Source: Gammaproteobacteria bacterium (GTDB lineage Bacteria; Pseudomonadota; Gammaproteobacteria; Steroidobacterales; Rariloculaceae). From it: DNA of 64,000 bases. Every line of letters starts with the position of its first letter. Position 1 is the stretch's first letter. Where the stretch lies: NCBI GenBank assembly GCA_022819855.1, contig JAJEGN010000012.1:446746-510745 (forward strand). The letters run 5' to 3'. A program made the translations under genes and the position numbers. A model generated the notes under the pieces. It searched no databases. It had not been told where the DNA came from and saw only the letters and a list, made by a program, of their open reading frames with translations. Shown here piece after piece: positions 1-7,285 of the stretch.

Positions 1-1
1 C

Positions 2-1699
2 TGGGACGATGAGCGGCTCTGTTTCCTGCCTGCGGAGTCACGGCAGGCCAATCTCTCGGCCGGCGCGGGCAACGGCAGTCAGTCGCTCGAGGAATGCCTG
101 GCTGACGGGCTCCGCGCGGGCAAGGAAGCCGTCTCGCGCCTGGGACTGAAGGCCGTCGCCATGAGTGCGCCGGCAACCTCTCCCTTCGCCGAAAACCCGA
201 TCGAAGCCCTGTGGCGCGTGCCCGCGGCCAGGGACCCGGATCGCTGCGCCAAACAGTTCATCGACTTCCAGAACGACACGACCGTCGCCGACATCCGCCT
301 CGCCGCACGCGAAGGCTATCGCAACGTGGAACACGTCAAGCGCTACACGGCGCTCGGCTTCGGCACCGACCAGGGCAAGCTGGGGAATATCAACGGCATG
401 GCGGTACTGGCGGAGACTCTCGGCAAGGCAATCCCCGAAGTCGGAACGACCACCTTCCGGCCCGCCTATACGCCCGTAAGTTTCGGGGTCGGGGCCGGCG
501 AAAGCGTCGGCGAGCTCTACGACCCGGTTCGCAAGACCGCGGTCCACGAGTGGCACGAAGCAGCGGGCGCACCCATGGAAGTCGTCGGCCAGTGGCGCCG
601 GCCCTGGTATTTCCCGCGCAACGGGGAAGACCTGCATGCGGCGGTGGCCCGCGAATGCCTGGCCGTGCGCAACTCCGTCGGCCTCATGGACGCCTCCACG
701 CTCGGCAAGATCGACGCCTGCGGTCCCGACGTCATCGAATTCCTCGAACGCATCTACACCCACGACGTCGCCGGGATGAAGGTCGGCCGCTGCGCTTACG
801 GCATCATGCTCGGCGAAGACGGCATGCTCATGGACGACGGCGTCGTGGCACGGCTCGCCGAGCACCGCTTCTACCTCACCACGACGACCGGCGGAGCGGC
901 GAACGTACTGGGCTGGCTCGAAAAGTGGCTGCAGACGGAGTGGCCGGACCTGCAGGTCTACCTCACGTCGCTGACCGAACAGTATTCGACGCTCGCCCTG
1001 GCCGGCCCCGAAAGCCGCAAGGTGCTCGACAGGCTCGGCTGCAACATTCCGCTCGACAACGACAGCCTTCCGTTCATGACCGTGAGGCAGGCCGTGCTCG
1101 CAGGCATGCCCGTAACCCTGTTTCGGGTGAGCTTCTCCGGCGAACTCGCGTTCGAGATCAATATCGCCAGCGACCTGGCGCTCGCGATGTGGAAAACGCT
1201 CATGGAAGCCGGCCGGGAATTCGACATCACGCCCTACGGGACCGAAACGATGCATGTGCTGCGTGCGGAAAAGGGCTTCGTCATCGTCGGCCAGGATACC
1301 GACGGCTCCGTGACGCCCGTGGATCTCGGCATGAACTGGCTGCTTTCGAAGAACAAGGATTTCCTCGGCAGGCGGTCCCTCGGGCGCCCGGACTGCGTGC
1401 GCGAGGATCGCAAGCAACTGGTCGGTCTGCTGTCATCCGACGCTGCAACCGTACTCCCGGAGGGCACGCAGCTCATTGAGGAGCCCGGCAGCCCGCCCCC
1501 CGTACCCATGTGCGGCCACGTGACGTCCAGTTACCGTAGCGCGCACCTTGGCCACCCGATCGCGCTCGCGCTCGTCGCCGGCGGTCGTGCGCGCAGGGGC
1601 GAAACGGTCTACGCGGCGCTGCCGAAACGCGACCCGTTACCCGTCCGAATCGTGGCTCCGGTCTTCTACGATGCCGGGGGACAACGTCAACATGCCTGA
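2..1699 (+). CDS. soxA: Sarcosine oxidase alpha subunit, 3' part (5' end outside window)
   Basis: The frame is open from base 2, without a stop, through the internal ATG at 161, so the gene enters from the left and only its last ~565 residues are present (the family is usually ~1000). The heterotetrameric enzyme oxidatively demethylates sarcosine to glycine with transfer of the one-carbon unit to tetrahydrofolate. The piece seen holds the end of the FAD/NAD-binding half (ADGLRAGKEAVSRLG just before the internal ATG) and then the GcvT-like folate-binding domain with its C-terminal barrel. Its stop lies inside the start of soxG, an 8-nt overlap that indicates translational coupling. soxB and soxD are expected upstream, outside the window. 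The product assignment rests on recognised family sequence. Confidence 0.93.
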   Translation, partial: WDDERLCFLPAESRQANLSAGAGNGSQSLEECLADGLRAGKEAVSRLGLKAVAMSAPATSPFAENPIEALWRVPAARDPDRCAKQFIDFQNDTTVADIRLAAREGYRNVEHVKRYTALGFGTDQGKLGNINGMAVLAETLGKAIPEVGTTTFRPAYTPVSFGVGAGESVGELYDPVRKTAVHEWHEAAGAPMEVVGQWRRPWYFPRNGEDLHAAVARECLAVRNSVGLMDASTLGKIDACGPDVIEFLERIYTHDVAGMKVGRCAYGIMLGEDGMLMDDGVVARLAEHRFYLTTTTGGAANVLGWLEKWLQTEWPDLQVYLTSLTEQYSTLALAGPESRKVLDRLGCNIPLDNDSLPFMTVRQAVLAGMPVTLFRVSFSGELAFEINIASDLALAMWKTLMEAGREFDITPYGTETMHVLRAEKGFVIVGQDTDGSVTPVDLGMNWLLSKNKDFLGRRSLGRPDCVREDRKQLVGLLSSDAATVLPEGTQLIEEPGSPPPVPMCGHVTSSYRSAHLGHPIALALVAGGRARRGETVYAALPKRDPLPVRIVAPVFYDAGGQRQHA

Positions 1700-2282
1700 G
1701 ACGAGCGAACGCCGCCCGCGCCTTGAGACCCTTGTAGGTACTGCAGAGTCCGTGGACGACGCGCGTGTCGAGATCCAGGTGCTGCCGGACCGTGGCTTCC
1801 TCAACCTCAGGCTCGACCCACGTCACGACGACGGCATCGCGGCCGCCGCGCGGGTACTGGGCCAGGCACTGCCGCTCGCCGCCAATACGTTCACGACCGG
1901 CGTGCATCGAGTCTACTGGTGCGGCCCCGACGAATGGCTCATCGATGCGGACGTGGAGCGCACCGCCAGTCTCCGCAGCGAACTCGCCGGAGCGCTCACG
2001 GACTGTCACGCCGCGATCAACGACGTCAGCAGCGGACACGCGGCATTCGGAATCGTCGGCAACGACGCGCGGATCGTGCTCGCGAAGGGTTGTACACTCG
2101 ACCTCGATCCACGCGCATTTGGCGCGGGTCAGTGCGCGCGGACGAACCTGGCGCGAGCAACGGTGCTCCTGGCCATCGCAGACGACCCGCCGGGCTGCAA
2201 GATCATTGTCGCGCGGAGCTTCGCCGACTACCTGCACCGCTGGCTCGCGCTCGCCGCGCGGCAGCGCGACGCTTCAAGCTGA
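1692..2282 (+). CDS. soxG: Sarcosine oxidase gamma subunit
   Basis: This 196-residue protein has the usual length and position of SoxG, the small subunit of heterotetrameric sarcosine oxidase, immediately after soxA. The ATG at 1692 was chosen because it overlaps the soxA stop by 8 nt; the frame is open further upstream but that part is antisense-like soxA code. Family features seen are the VYWCGPDEWLI segment and the INDVSSGHAAFGIVG segment, shared with the GcvT/SoxG fold. It ends 5 nt before the stop of the convergent mazF-like gene. No separate promoter is visible, so it is probably co-transcribed with soxA. Confidence 0.9.
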   Translation: MPETSERRPRLETLVGTAESVDDARVEIQVLPDRGFLNLRLDPRHDDGIAAAARVLGQALPLAANTFTTGVHRVYWCGPDEWLIDADVERTASLRSELAGALTDCHAAINDVSSGHAAFGIVGNDARIVLAKGCTLDLDPRAFGAGQCARTNLARATVLLAIADDPPGCKIIVARSFADYLHRWLALAARQRDASS

Positions 2283-2287
2283 ACGCC

Positions 2288-2623
2288 TCAGTCCGCGAGT
2301 CCGAGACAAAACGCGAGCGCCACGTTCAGACGCGTGAGGTCGCTGGCATCAAGTTGACCGATCCGGGAGCCGATCCGCTCCCGGCGAACCGTGGTGGGTT
2401 TGTCGGCCATGATCTGGGAAGCCGCTCGCAACCCGTTTCCTGACGACGGTTCGATCGGAACCCGAAAGTCCGGCGCGTCGGCGATGATCGAGGTCATCTG
2501 GCAAATGACCACCGAGGCGTGGGCGTCGGGAAACGCATCGCTTTGAACGACCACCGCCGGCCGCGGCTTGCCGTAGTCTCCGGTGGCCGCGACAGTGACG
2601 ACGTCACCGCGCCGGACGTTCAT
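2288..2623 (-). CDS. MazF/PemK-family mRNA endoribonuclease toxin
   Basis: A 111-residue protein starting MNVRRGDVVTVAATGDYGKPRPAVVVQSD, here split as MNVRRGDVVTV and GKPRPAVVVQSD, which is the classic PemK/MazF opening (RGDVV, then PRPAVVVQ). Later segments VVICQMTS and FRVPIEP also fit. Family members cleave mRNA and are held inactive by a cognate antitoxin. The chosen start at 2623 lies 20 nt inside the antitoxin gene; a longer frame to 2695 would be antisense code of no family likeness. The pair is inserted between soxG and the dioxygenase gene on the opposite strand to the catabolic genes, which suggests acquisition. Confidence 0.9.
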   Translation of the reverse strand: MNVRRGDVVTVAATGDYGKPRPAVVVQSDAFPDAHASVVICQMTSIIADAPDFRVPIEPSSGNGLRAASQIMADKPTTVRRERIGSRIGQLDASDLTRLNVALAFCLGLAD

Positions 2624-2819
2624 CGAATTCGGATGCCGCTTCAATCCAACGAAGCGCCTCGTCTTCCGCCGCGGGATCGAGACGGGCGACCGCATCCGCG
2701 ATGCGTTCGCGTACTTGCTGCAACCGCGCGTCCGGAAGCGTCATGCGAACCTCGCGAAGACGCGATTCGCGGCGCCGCTTTCGAAATTCGCGCATTCGCT
2801 CCGCCGGGGATGTTGCCAT
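2604..2819 (-). CDS. DUF3018 / MazE-type antitoxin
   Basis: A 71-residue basic then acidic protein (MATSPAERMREFRKRRRES, later ADAVARLDPAAEDEALRWI). The arrangement ERMREFRKRRR...LREVRMTLPDAR is that of DUF3018 antitoxins that partner MazF toxins. Two ATGs are close together (2828 and 2819); 2819 is preferred because GAGGAGG sits about 9 nt before it, whereas it abuts the upstream ATG. It precedes and overlaps the toxin by 20 nt, the usual antitoxin-first order. It probably autoregulates the pair, but no clear operator was seen. Confidence 0.82.
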   Translation of the reverse strand: MATSPAERMREFRKRRRESRLREVRMTLPDARLQQVRERIADAVARLDPAAEDEALRWIEAASEFDERPAR

Positions 2820-2938
2820 GGCGACCATCCTCCTCGTTGACTGACGAATTACCGTAACGCGTTACAGACACAATGGCAACGTGTCAAACTCGATGCGGCT
2901 GCAACGCGACCTTGAGCAGTACCGTCACCGCAGGCAAT

Positions 2939-4027
2939 ATGGACACCGCAATGAGTACCGCATCGAATCTCACCGCTGATTTTGCCCGGCCCCTGCCCGG
3001 CGTTATCGAGCCGCGCTGGTGGACGGGCAAGCCCGCCCTGCCGCCCGGTTCGTTCACCATCGATTGCCGCGAGTTCGCCATGGGTGAGGCAGACCTCGAG
3101 CCGGACAGCGTGCTGGCCCGGCGCATGAATCGCACGTTTGAAGAGGTCGGTCTGGTCTACATGGTCAATACCGGACTGACCGACCTGCAGCTCATGCGGC
3201 GGTTCGCGAAGCTCGTGATCGACCGCGAGATGCCGTACAGCGGGGGCGCCAATCCGCGCGACCTGCTGCAAGCCAACGTCTACGAGGTGGGGGCGCCGCT
3301 CGAGGCGTGGCTGCACTACCACCACGAGATGGCCTACGTCGGGCACAGCACGCGAATGCTGGGATTCCTTTGTCACCGGGCGATCCCGGGGCGCGGCTAC
3401 ACCTATGTGTCGGACAACCTCCAGGTCACCGACGCCATTCTCCAAACCGACCTCGGGCGCAAACTCAGGGAACTGGGTATCTGTTACCACCGCAATCTCA
3501 CCGATCGCGAAGCGTTCGCCGGCACGCCCCAGTACGGCGTCTACAACCACTGGCAGAAGTCGATGCTGACCGACGACCCGGATGAGGCCGAAACCATCGC
3601 ACGATCCAAGGGACTCGAGGTCGAATGGGGTCCCGAGCGCCTGCTGAAGACGCGCTATCGCGTTTCAGCCTTCGAGTACTTCCCGCAACTGGACCGGAAC
3701 GTGCTCTACAGCAGCATCGCCGATGACGGCATGTGGTTCGACGCCTGGCCGAAGGTCATGCACCTGCCTTACGAGGAGCGTCCCCTCAAGATGACTTTCG
3801 GCGACGGCAGCGAACTGTCCCGGGAGGAAAAGCAAGCGTTCGTCGATGTCTACGATGATTTCGGCATTCCGATCGCCTGGAGCGTCGGCGACATCGCGAT
3901 CGTCTGCAACTATCGCTTCGCCCACGGCCGCCCGAGCATCCACCTCGGCAACGGCGAGGCGCGGGAACTCGGCGTGCTGATTGGCGCGGCCTACGAGCGC
4001 GTCGGAGATCTGCCCGGCAAATGGTAG
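2939..4027 (+). CDS. TauD/TfdA-family Fe(II)/2-oxoglutarate dioxygenase
   Basis: The protein has the iron-binding facial triad of this family: an HxE pair in LHYHHEMAY (nucleotides 3320-3328) and a distal His in NYRFAHGRPS (3923-3925), followed by the Arg of GEARELGVLIG that would hold 2-oxoglutarate. These enzymes hydroxylate, and often demethylate, small molecules. Its place between soxG and the GbdR-like regulator makes a methylated amine or betaine-related substrate likely, but the substrate cannot be read from the sequence. The start is uncertain: ATG codons occur at 2873, 2939 and 2951, none with a strong ribosome binding site; 2939 is chosen because the first 22 codons look unlike protein. 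Confidence 0.82.
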   Translation: MDTAMSTASNLTADFARPLPGVIEPRWWTGKPALPPGSFTIDCREFAMGEADLEPDSVLARRMNRTFEEVGLVYMVNTGLTDLQLMRRFAKLVIDREMPYSGGANPRDLLQANVYEVGAPLEAWLHYHHEMAYVGHSTRMLGFLCHRAIPGRGYTYVSDNLQVTDAILQTDLGRKLRELGICYHRNLTDREAFAGTPQYGVYNHWQKSMLTDDPDEAETIARSKGLEVEWGPERLLKTRYRVSAFEYFPQLDRNVLYSSIADDGMWFDAWPKVMHLPYEERPLKMTFGDGSELSREEKQAFVDVYDDFGIPIAWSVGDIAIVCNYRFAHGRPSIHLGNGEARELGVLIGAAYERVGDLPGKW

Positions 4028-4114
4028 GCATGCCCTGAGCGCCATCGCCTCGCGAGATTGAGTCAACGCGTTTCCCGCCGCATACTGCAAGCGTCAACGA
4101 TCAACGTTCACGCG

Positions 4115-5089
4115 ATGGCCAGGGCTTTATTGCGAGACTTGCCGAAACGATTCGGCTTCCTGCTGCTCGGCGATTTCACGCTCATTTCCATGTCGTCGGC
4201 GATCGAGACCCTGCGGATGGCGAACCGCGTCGCAGGCTCGAAGGTGTATAGCTGGCGGATGATTTCAGGAGACGGTGAGGCCGTTACCGCGAGCGACGGG
4301 CTCTCGATCAATGCCGACTTCGGTATTGCCGACGAGGTGCAGACGCGCTCCGTCGACGCGATCATCGTTTGCGGCGGCGAAGGGGTCGAGCGGTTCGCCG
4401 CGAATCCGGTGCTGCACTGGCTCAGAACGGCAAGCAGCAGCGGTCTTGCGCTCGGCTCCACCTGCACCGGCAGCTACGTGCTTGCCAAGGCGGGCCTCCT
4501 CGACGGTTACCGTTGCAGCATTCACTGGGAGAACTACGCAACCCTGACGCTGGAATTTCCGAAAATCGCAGTCAGCCGCAGCGTCTATACCATCGATCAC
4601 GACCGCTTCACGAGTTCCGGCGGCACCGCACCCATGGACATGATGCTTTATTTCGTCCGCAAGCAGCTCGGTGCGGAGATCTGTGCGAGCGTCGCCGACC
4701 AGTTCGTTCACGAACGGATCCGGGATGCGAAGGACCGCCAGCATGTGCCGCTCAGACACGTCGTCGGCAGGCAATCCGCCAAGCTCGTGTCGGCCGTGGA
4801 ACTCATGGAGAGCAATATCCGCGAGCCGTTCAGCCAGGGAGAACTGGCCACATATGTCGGCCTGTCGCGCCGGCAGCTTCAACGCCTGTTTCAGAAGTAC
4901 CTGCATTGTTCGCCGTCGCAGTACTACCTGCAATTGCGCCTCGACCGGGCGCGTCAGTTGCTGTTCCAGACCGAGTTCAGCATCGTCGAGATCGCGGCGC
5001 AGACGGGCTTCGTATCGAGCTCGCATTTCAGCACGACGTACAAGGAACAATACGGCAACACGCCCAGTACCGAGCGCGCCACGAAGTGA
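4115..5089 (+). CDS. GlxA-type AraC-family regulator (GbdR-like)
   Basis: Two domains are visible: an N-terminal DJ-1/PfpI-like domain (KRFGFLLLGDFTLISM, then IIVCGGEGVERF and GSTCTGSYVLAKAG) and a C-terminal AraC HTH pair (YVGLSRRQLQRLFQKYL, then SIVEIAAQTGFVSSSHFS). This is the architecture of GbdR, the activator of choline/glycine-betaine/dimethylglycine/sarcosine catabolism in pseudomonads, and its neighbours here are those catabolic genes. GbdR senses glycine betaine and dimethylglycine; the same role is inferred here. The ATG at 4115 begins the conserved domain; an upstream TTG at 4058 adds residues without family likeness. Confidence 0.86.
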   Translation: MARALLRDLPKRFGFLLLGDFTLISMSSAIETLRMANRVAGSKVYSWRMISGDGEAVTASDGLSINADFGIADEVQTRSVDAIIVCGGEGVERFAANPVLHWLRTASSSGLALGSTCTGSYVLAKAGLLDGYRCSIHWENYATLTLEFPKIAVSRSVYTIDHDRFTSSGGTAPMDMMLYFVRKQLGAEICASVADQFVHERIRDAKDRQHVPLRHVVGRQSAKLVSAVELMESNIREPFSQGELATYVGLSRRQLQRLFQKYLHCSPSQYYLQLRLDRARQLLFQTEFSIVEIAAQTGFVSSSHFSTTYKEQYGNTPSTERATK

Positions 5090-5258
5090 CGGCCACGCGC
5101 CTGCGACGGCCACGCGACGCAAAATCTTTTGGAAGCGACGGAGCCGCTTGAACCGGAAGGGACAGGCCACATAACCTCCCCGATCAAGGTCCGTCCTCTC
5201 CGCAACGTTCCGATGACCTGCATGTTCGACTGACAACTTGACGGAGCAGGAGTCTCGT

Positions 5259-6017
5259 ATGACGGTCATCGACAGGATTCTGGTTCCCATCAAGCGCGTC
5301 GTGGACGCGAACGTGCGCGTGCGCGTGAAACCCGACGGCTCCGGAATGGCGCTTGACGGCGTCAAGATGAGCATCAACCCCTTCGACGAGATCGCGCTCG
5401 AGGAAGCCCTGCGCATTCGGGAACGCGGCGAGACCGGGGAAGTCGTCGTTGTCTCGATCGGTAGCCAGGTTTGCACGCAGCAGCTACGCGCGGGCCTCGC
5501 CATGGGTGCGGACCGGGCCATCCTCGTCGAGTCCGACCTCGAGCTCGAACCGCTGACCGTTGCCCGGACCCTGAAGGCCGTGGTCGAGCGCGAAAACTCC
5601 GAGCTCGTGATCCTGGACAAGCAGGCCATCGACGGCGATAACAACCAGACCGGCCAGATGCTCGCCACGCTCTGGGGGCGCCCGCAGGCCTGCTTCAGCT
5701 CGCATCTGCGCTTCAGCAATGGCGTCGCGACCGCGATGCGCGAAGTGGATGCGGGGATGGAGGTCATCGAAGTCGACCTGCCGGCCGTGGTGACCACGGA
5801 CCTGCGTCTGAACGAGCCGCGTTACACGAAACTGCCCGATATCCTCAAGGCGAAGAAGAAGCCGCTCGAGACGTTGTCGCTCGCGGAGTTGGGCATCGAA
5901 CCCGAGGTCCAGTTCCGGGTACTTGGGATCGAGCCGCCGCCCCAGCGGGCGAGCGGCGTCAGGGTCAACGATGTGGCGGAACTTGTGCAGGCGCTGAGAC
6001 AGAAGGGAGTGGTTTGA
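5259..6017 (+). CDS. etfB: Electron transfer flavoprotein beta subunit
   Basis: 252 residues, normal for EtfB. Family segments: ILVPIKRVVDAN at the N-terminus, MSINPFDEIALEEALR, and the signature region around EVDLPAVVTTDLRLNEPRY. With EtfA it carries electrons from dimethylglycine and sarcosine dehydrogenases to ETF-ubiquinone oxidoreductase, a gene not in this window. The ATG at 5259 has AGGAG 8 nt upstream; a TTG 21 nt earlier is not preferred. Located just ahead of etfA, 73 nt apart, and opposite the two dehydrogenase genes it most likely serves. Confidence 0.95.
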   Translation: MTVIDRILVPIKRVVDANVRVRVKPDGSGMALDGVKMSINPFDEIALEEALRIRERGETGEVVVVSIGSQVCTQQLRAGLAMGADRAILVESDLELEPLTVARTLKAVVERENSELVILDKQAIDGDNNQTGQMLATLWGRPQACFSSHLRFSNGVATAMREVDAGMEVIEVDLPAVVTTDLRLNEPRYTKLPDILKAKKKPLETLSLAELGIEPEVQFRVLGIEPPPQRASGVRVNDVAELVQALRQKGVV

Positions 6018-6090
6018 TGACTCTTCCGTCCTTGCAGTTCCTGCTTCGGTGCAGCCCGGTGCAGATAAGCAGATGTGAGGGAACGGTCTG

Positions 6091-7038
6091 ATGGCGCGCG
6101 TACTGATCGTTGCCGAACACGACGGCGCAACGCTCAACGCCAGCACGGCGAAATGCGTGTCCTGTGCGGCGAGCTTCGAGTCGTCGGCCATCGACGTTGC
6201 GGTGCTTGCCGACGACGGCGCCGGAGTCGCGGCACAGGCTGCGGCGATCGACGGGGTCACCGGCGTCGTTCGGCTCGACCATCCGGCGAACCGGTATGCC
6301 GTGGCAGCCGTGGCTGCGCCTCAGATCGCGGAACTTGCCGCCGACTACACGCACGTTTTCGGGCCTTCGACGACGTTCGGCAAGGACCTCATGCCGCGCA
6401 TCGCGGCACTGCTCGGCGTCGGTCAACTCAGCGACATCATGAGCGCGGAGACGCCATGGCGCTTCAAGCGCCCGATCTACGCCGGCAACGCCATCCTCAC
6501 GGTAGAAGCGTCTCAGGACCGCCCGGTGGTTGCGACGGTCAGGACCGCCTCCTACCAGGCCGCCGAGAGCGGCGCTGCGGCGCCGATCACCGAACGGGCC
6601 GTCGAGACCGAACTACCCTCTCACACCCGCTACGTTGAACTGCGCAGCGATTCCGGCGGCGGGCGGCCTGATCTGCAGACCGCGTCGCGGGTCATTTCCG
6701 GCGGACGCGGCGTCGGCAGCAAGGAAAACTTCGAGATCATCGACGGGCTCGCCGATGCGCTCGGCGCAGCGGTCGGCGCATCGCGCGCCGCGGTGGATGC
6801 GGGCTACGCCGGCAATGATCTGCAGGTCGGCCAGACCGGCAAGATCATCGCTCCGGACCTCTACATCGCGGTCGGCATCTCCGGAGCCATCCAGCACCTG
6901 ACCGGAATCAAGGACGCGGGCGTCATCGTGGCCATCAACAAGGACGCCGAAGCGCCGCTGTTCGAAATCGCCGACATCGGCCTCGTGGCGGATCTATTCA
7001 CCGCCGTACCGGAACTCGTCGAGGCGCTGAAGACGTAG
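6091..7038 (+). CDS. etfA: Electron transfer flavoprotein alpha subunit
   Basis: 315 residues, the family length. The C-terminal FAD-binding domain is plain: [17 protein letters not shown], then [34 protein letters not shown] and [18 protein letters not shown]. The ATG at 6091 follows GAGGGAACGGTCTG, giving a usable ribosome binding site. It forms an operon with etfB and converges on the dehydrogenase operon across a 247-nt gap. A dedicated ETF pair beside dimethylglycine dehydrogenases suggests a private electron path rather than the fatty-acid ETF. Confidence 0.95.
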   Translation: MARVLIVAEHDGATLNASTAKCVSCAASFESSAIDVAVLADDGAGVAAQAAAIDGVTGVVRLDHPANRYAVAAVAAPQIAELAADYTHVFGPSTTFGKDLMPRIAALLGVGQLSDIMSAETPWRFKRPIYAGNAILTVEASQDRPVVATVRTASYQAAESGAAAPITERAVETELPSHTRYVELRSDSGGGRPDLQTASRVISGGRGVGSKENFEIIDGLADALGAAVGASRAAVDAGYAGNDLQVGQTGKIIAPDLYIAVGISGAIQHLTGIKDAGVIVAINKDAEAPLFEIADIGLVADLFTAVPELVEALKT

Positions 7039-7103
7039 CCGCCCGGCGTTGTCCGCAGGCGGCAGCCTGGTCGACGCCGGCAGGCTCGACTCTTTCCATC
7101 GAA

Positions 7104-7163
7104 AATTATTTATATATTTCATATATTTAAACGATATATCTCTACTTCTACATTACTATTGAA
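7104..7163. other. AT-rich island in the etfA / dehydrogenase convergent gap
   Basis: Within 7039-7285, the gap between convergent genes, about 60 bases are almost entirely A and T (runs such as TTATTTATATATTTCATATA) in a region otherwise near 65% GC. No stable GC hairpin with a T-run was found, so it is not a normal intrinsic terminator. It could be a site of easy melting, a decayed insertion scar or a Rho-dependent end. No gene is seen in the gap. Confidence 0.5.
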
Positions 7164-7285
7164 CGGAGGCACGCATACGCTTGCGCTTCCCGAAAGGCAG
7201 TTCGCGATTGGCCAGTTGCCTTGTATTCCGACAGGCGCCGCTGCCGGTTGCCGCACAGGTCCCGCTGCCGTCGACGCAACCGGTC

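Noticed and set aside
38..1417. Long open frame on the minus strand opposite soxA
   Set aside because: It is the shadow of a high-GC gene: composition is His/Arg/Gly/Val-rich, no family likeness, and the plus strand is clearly SoxA.
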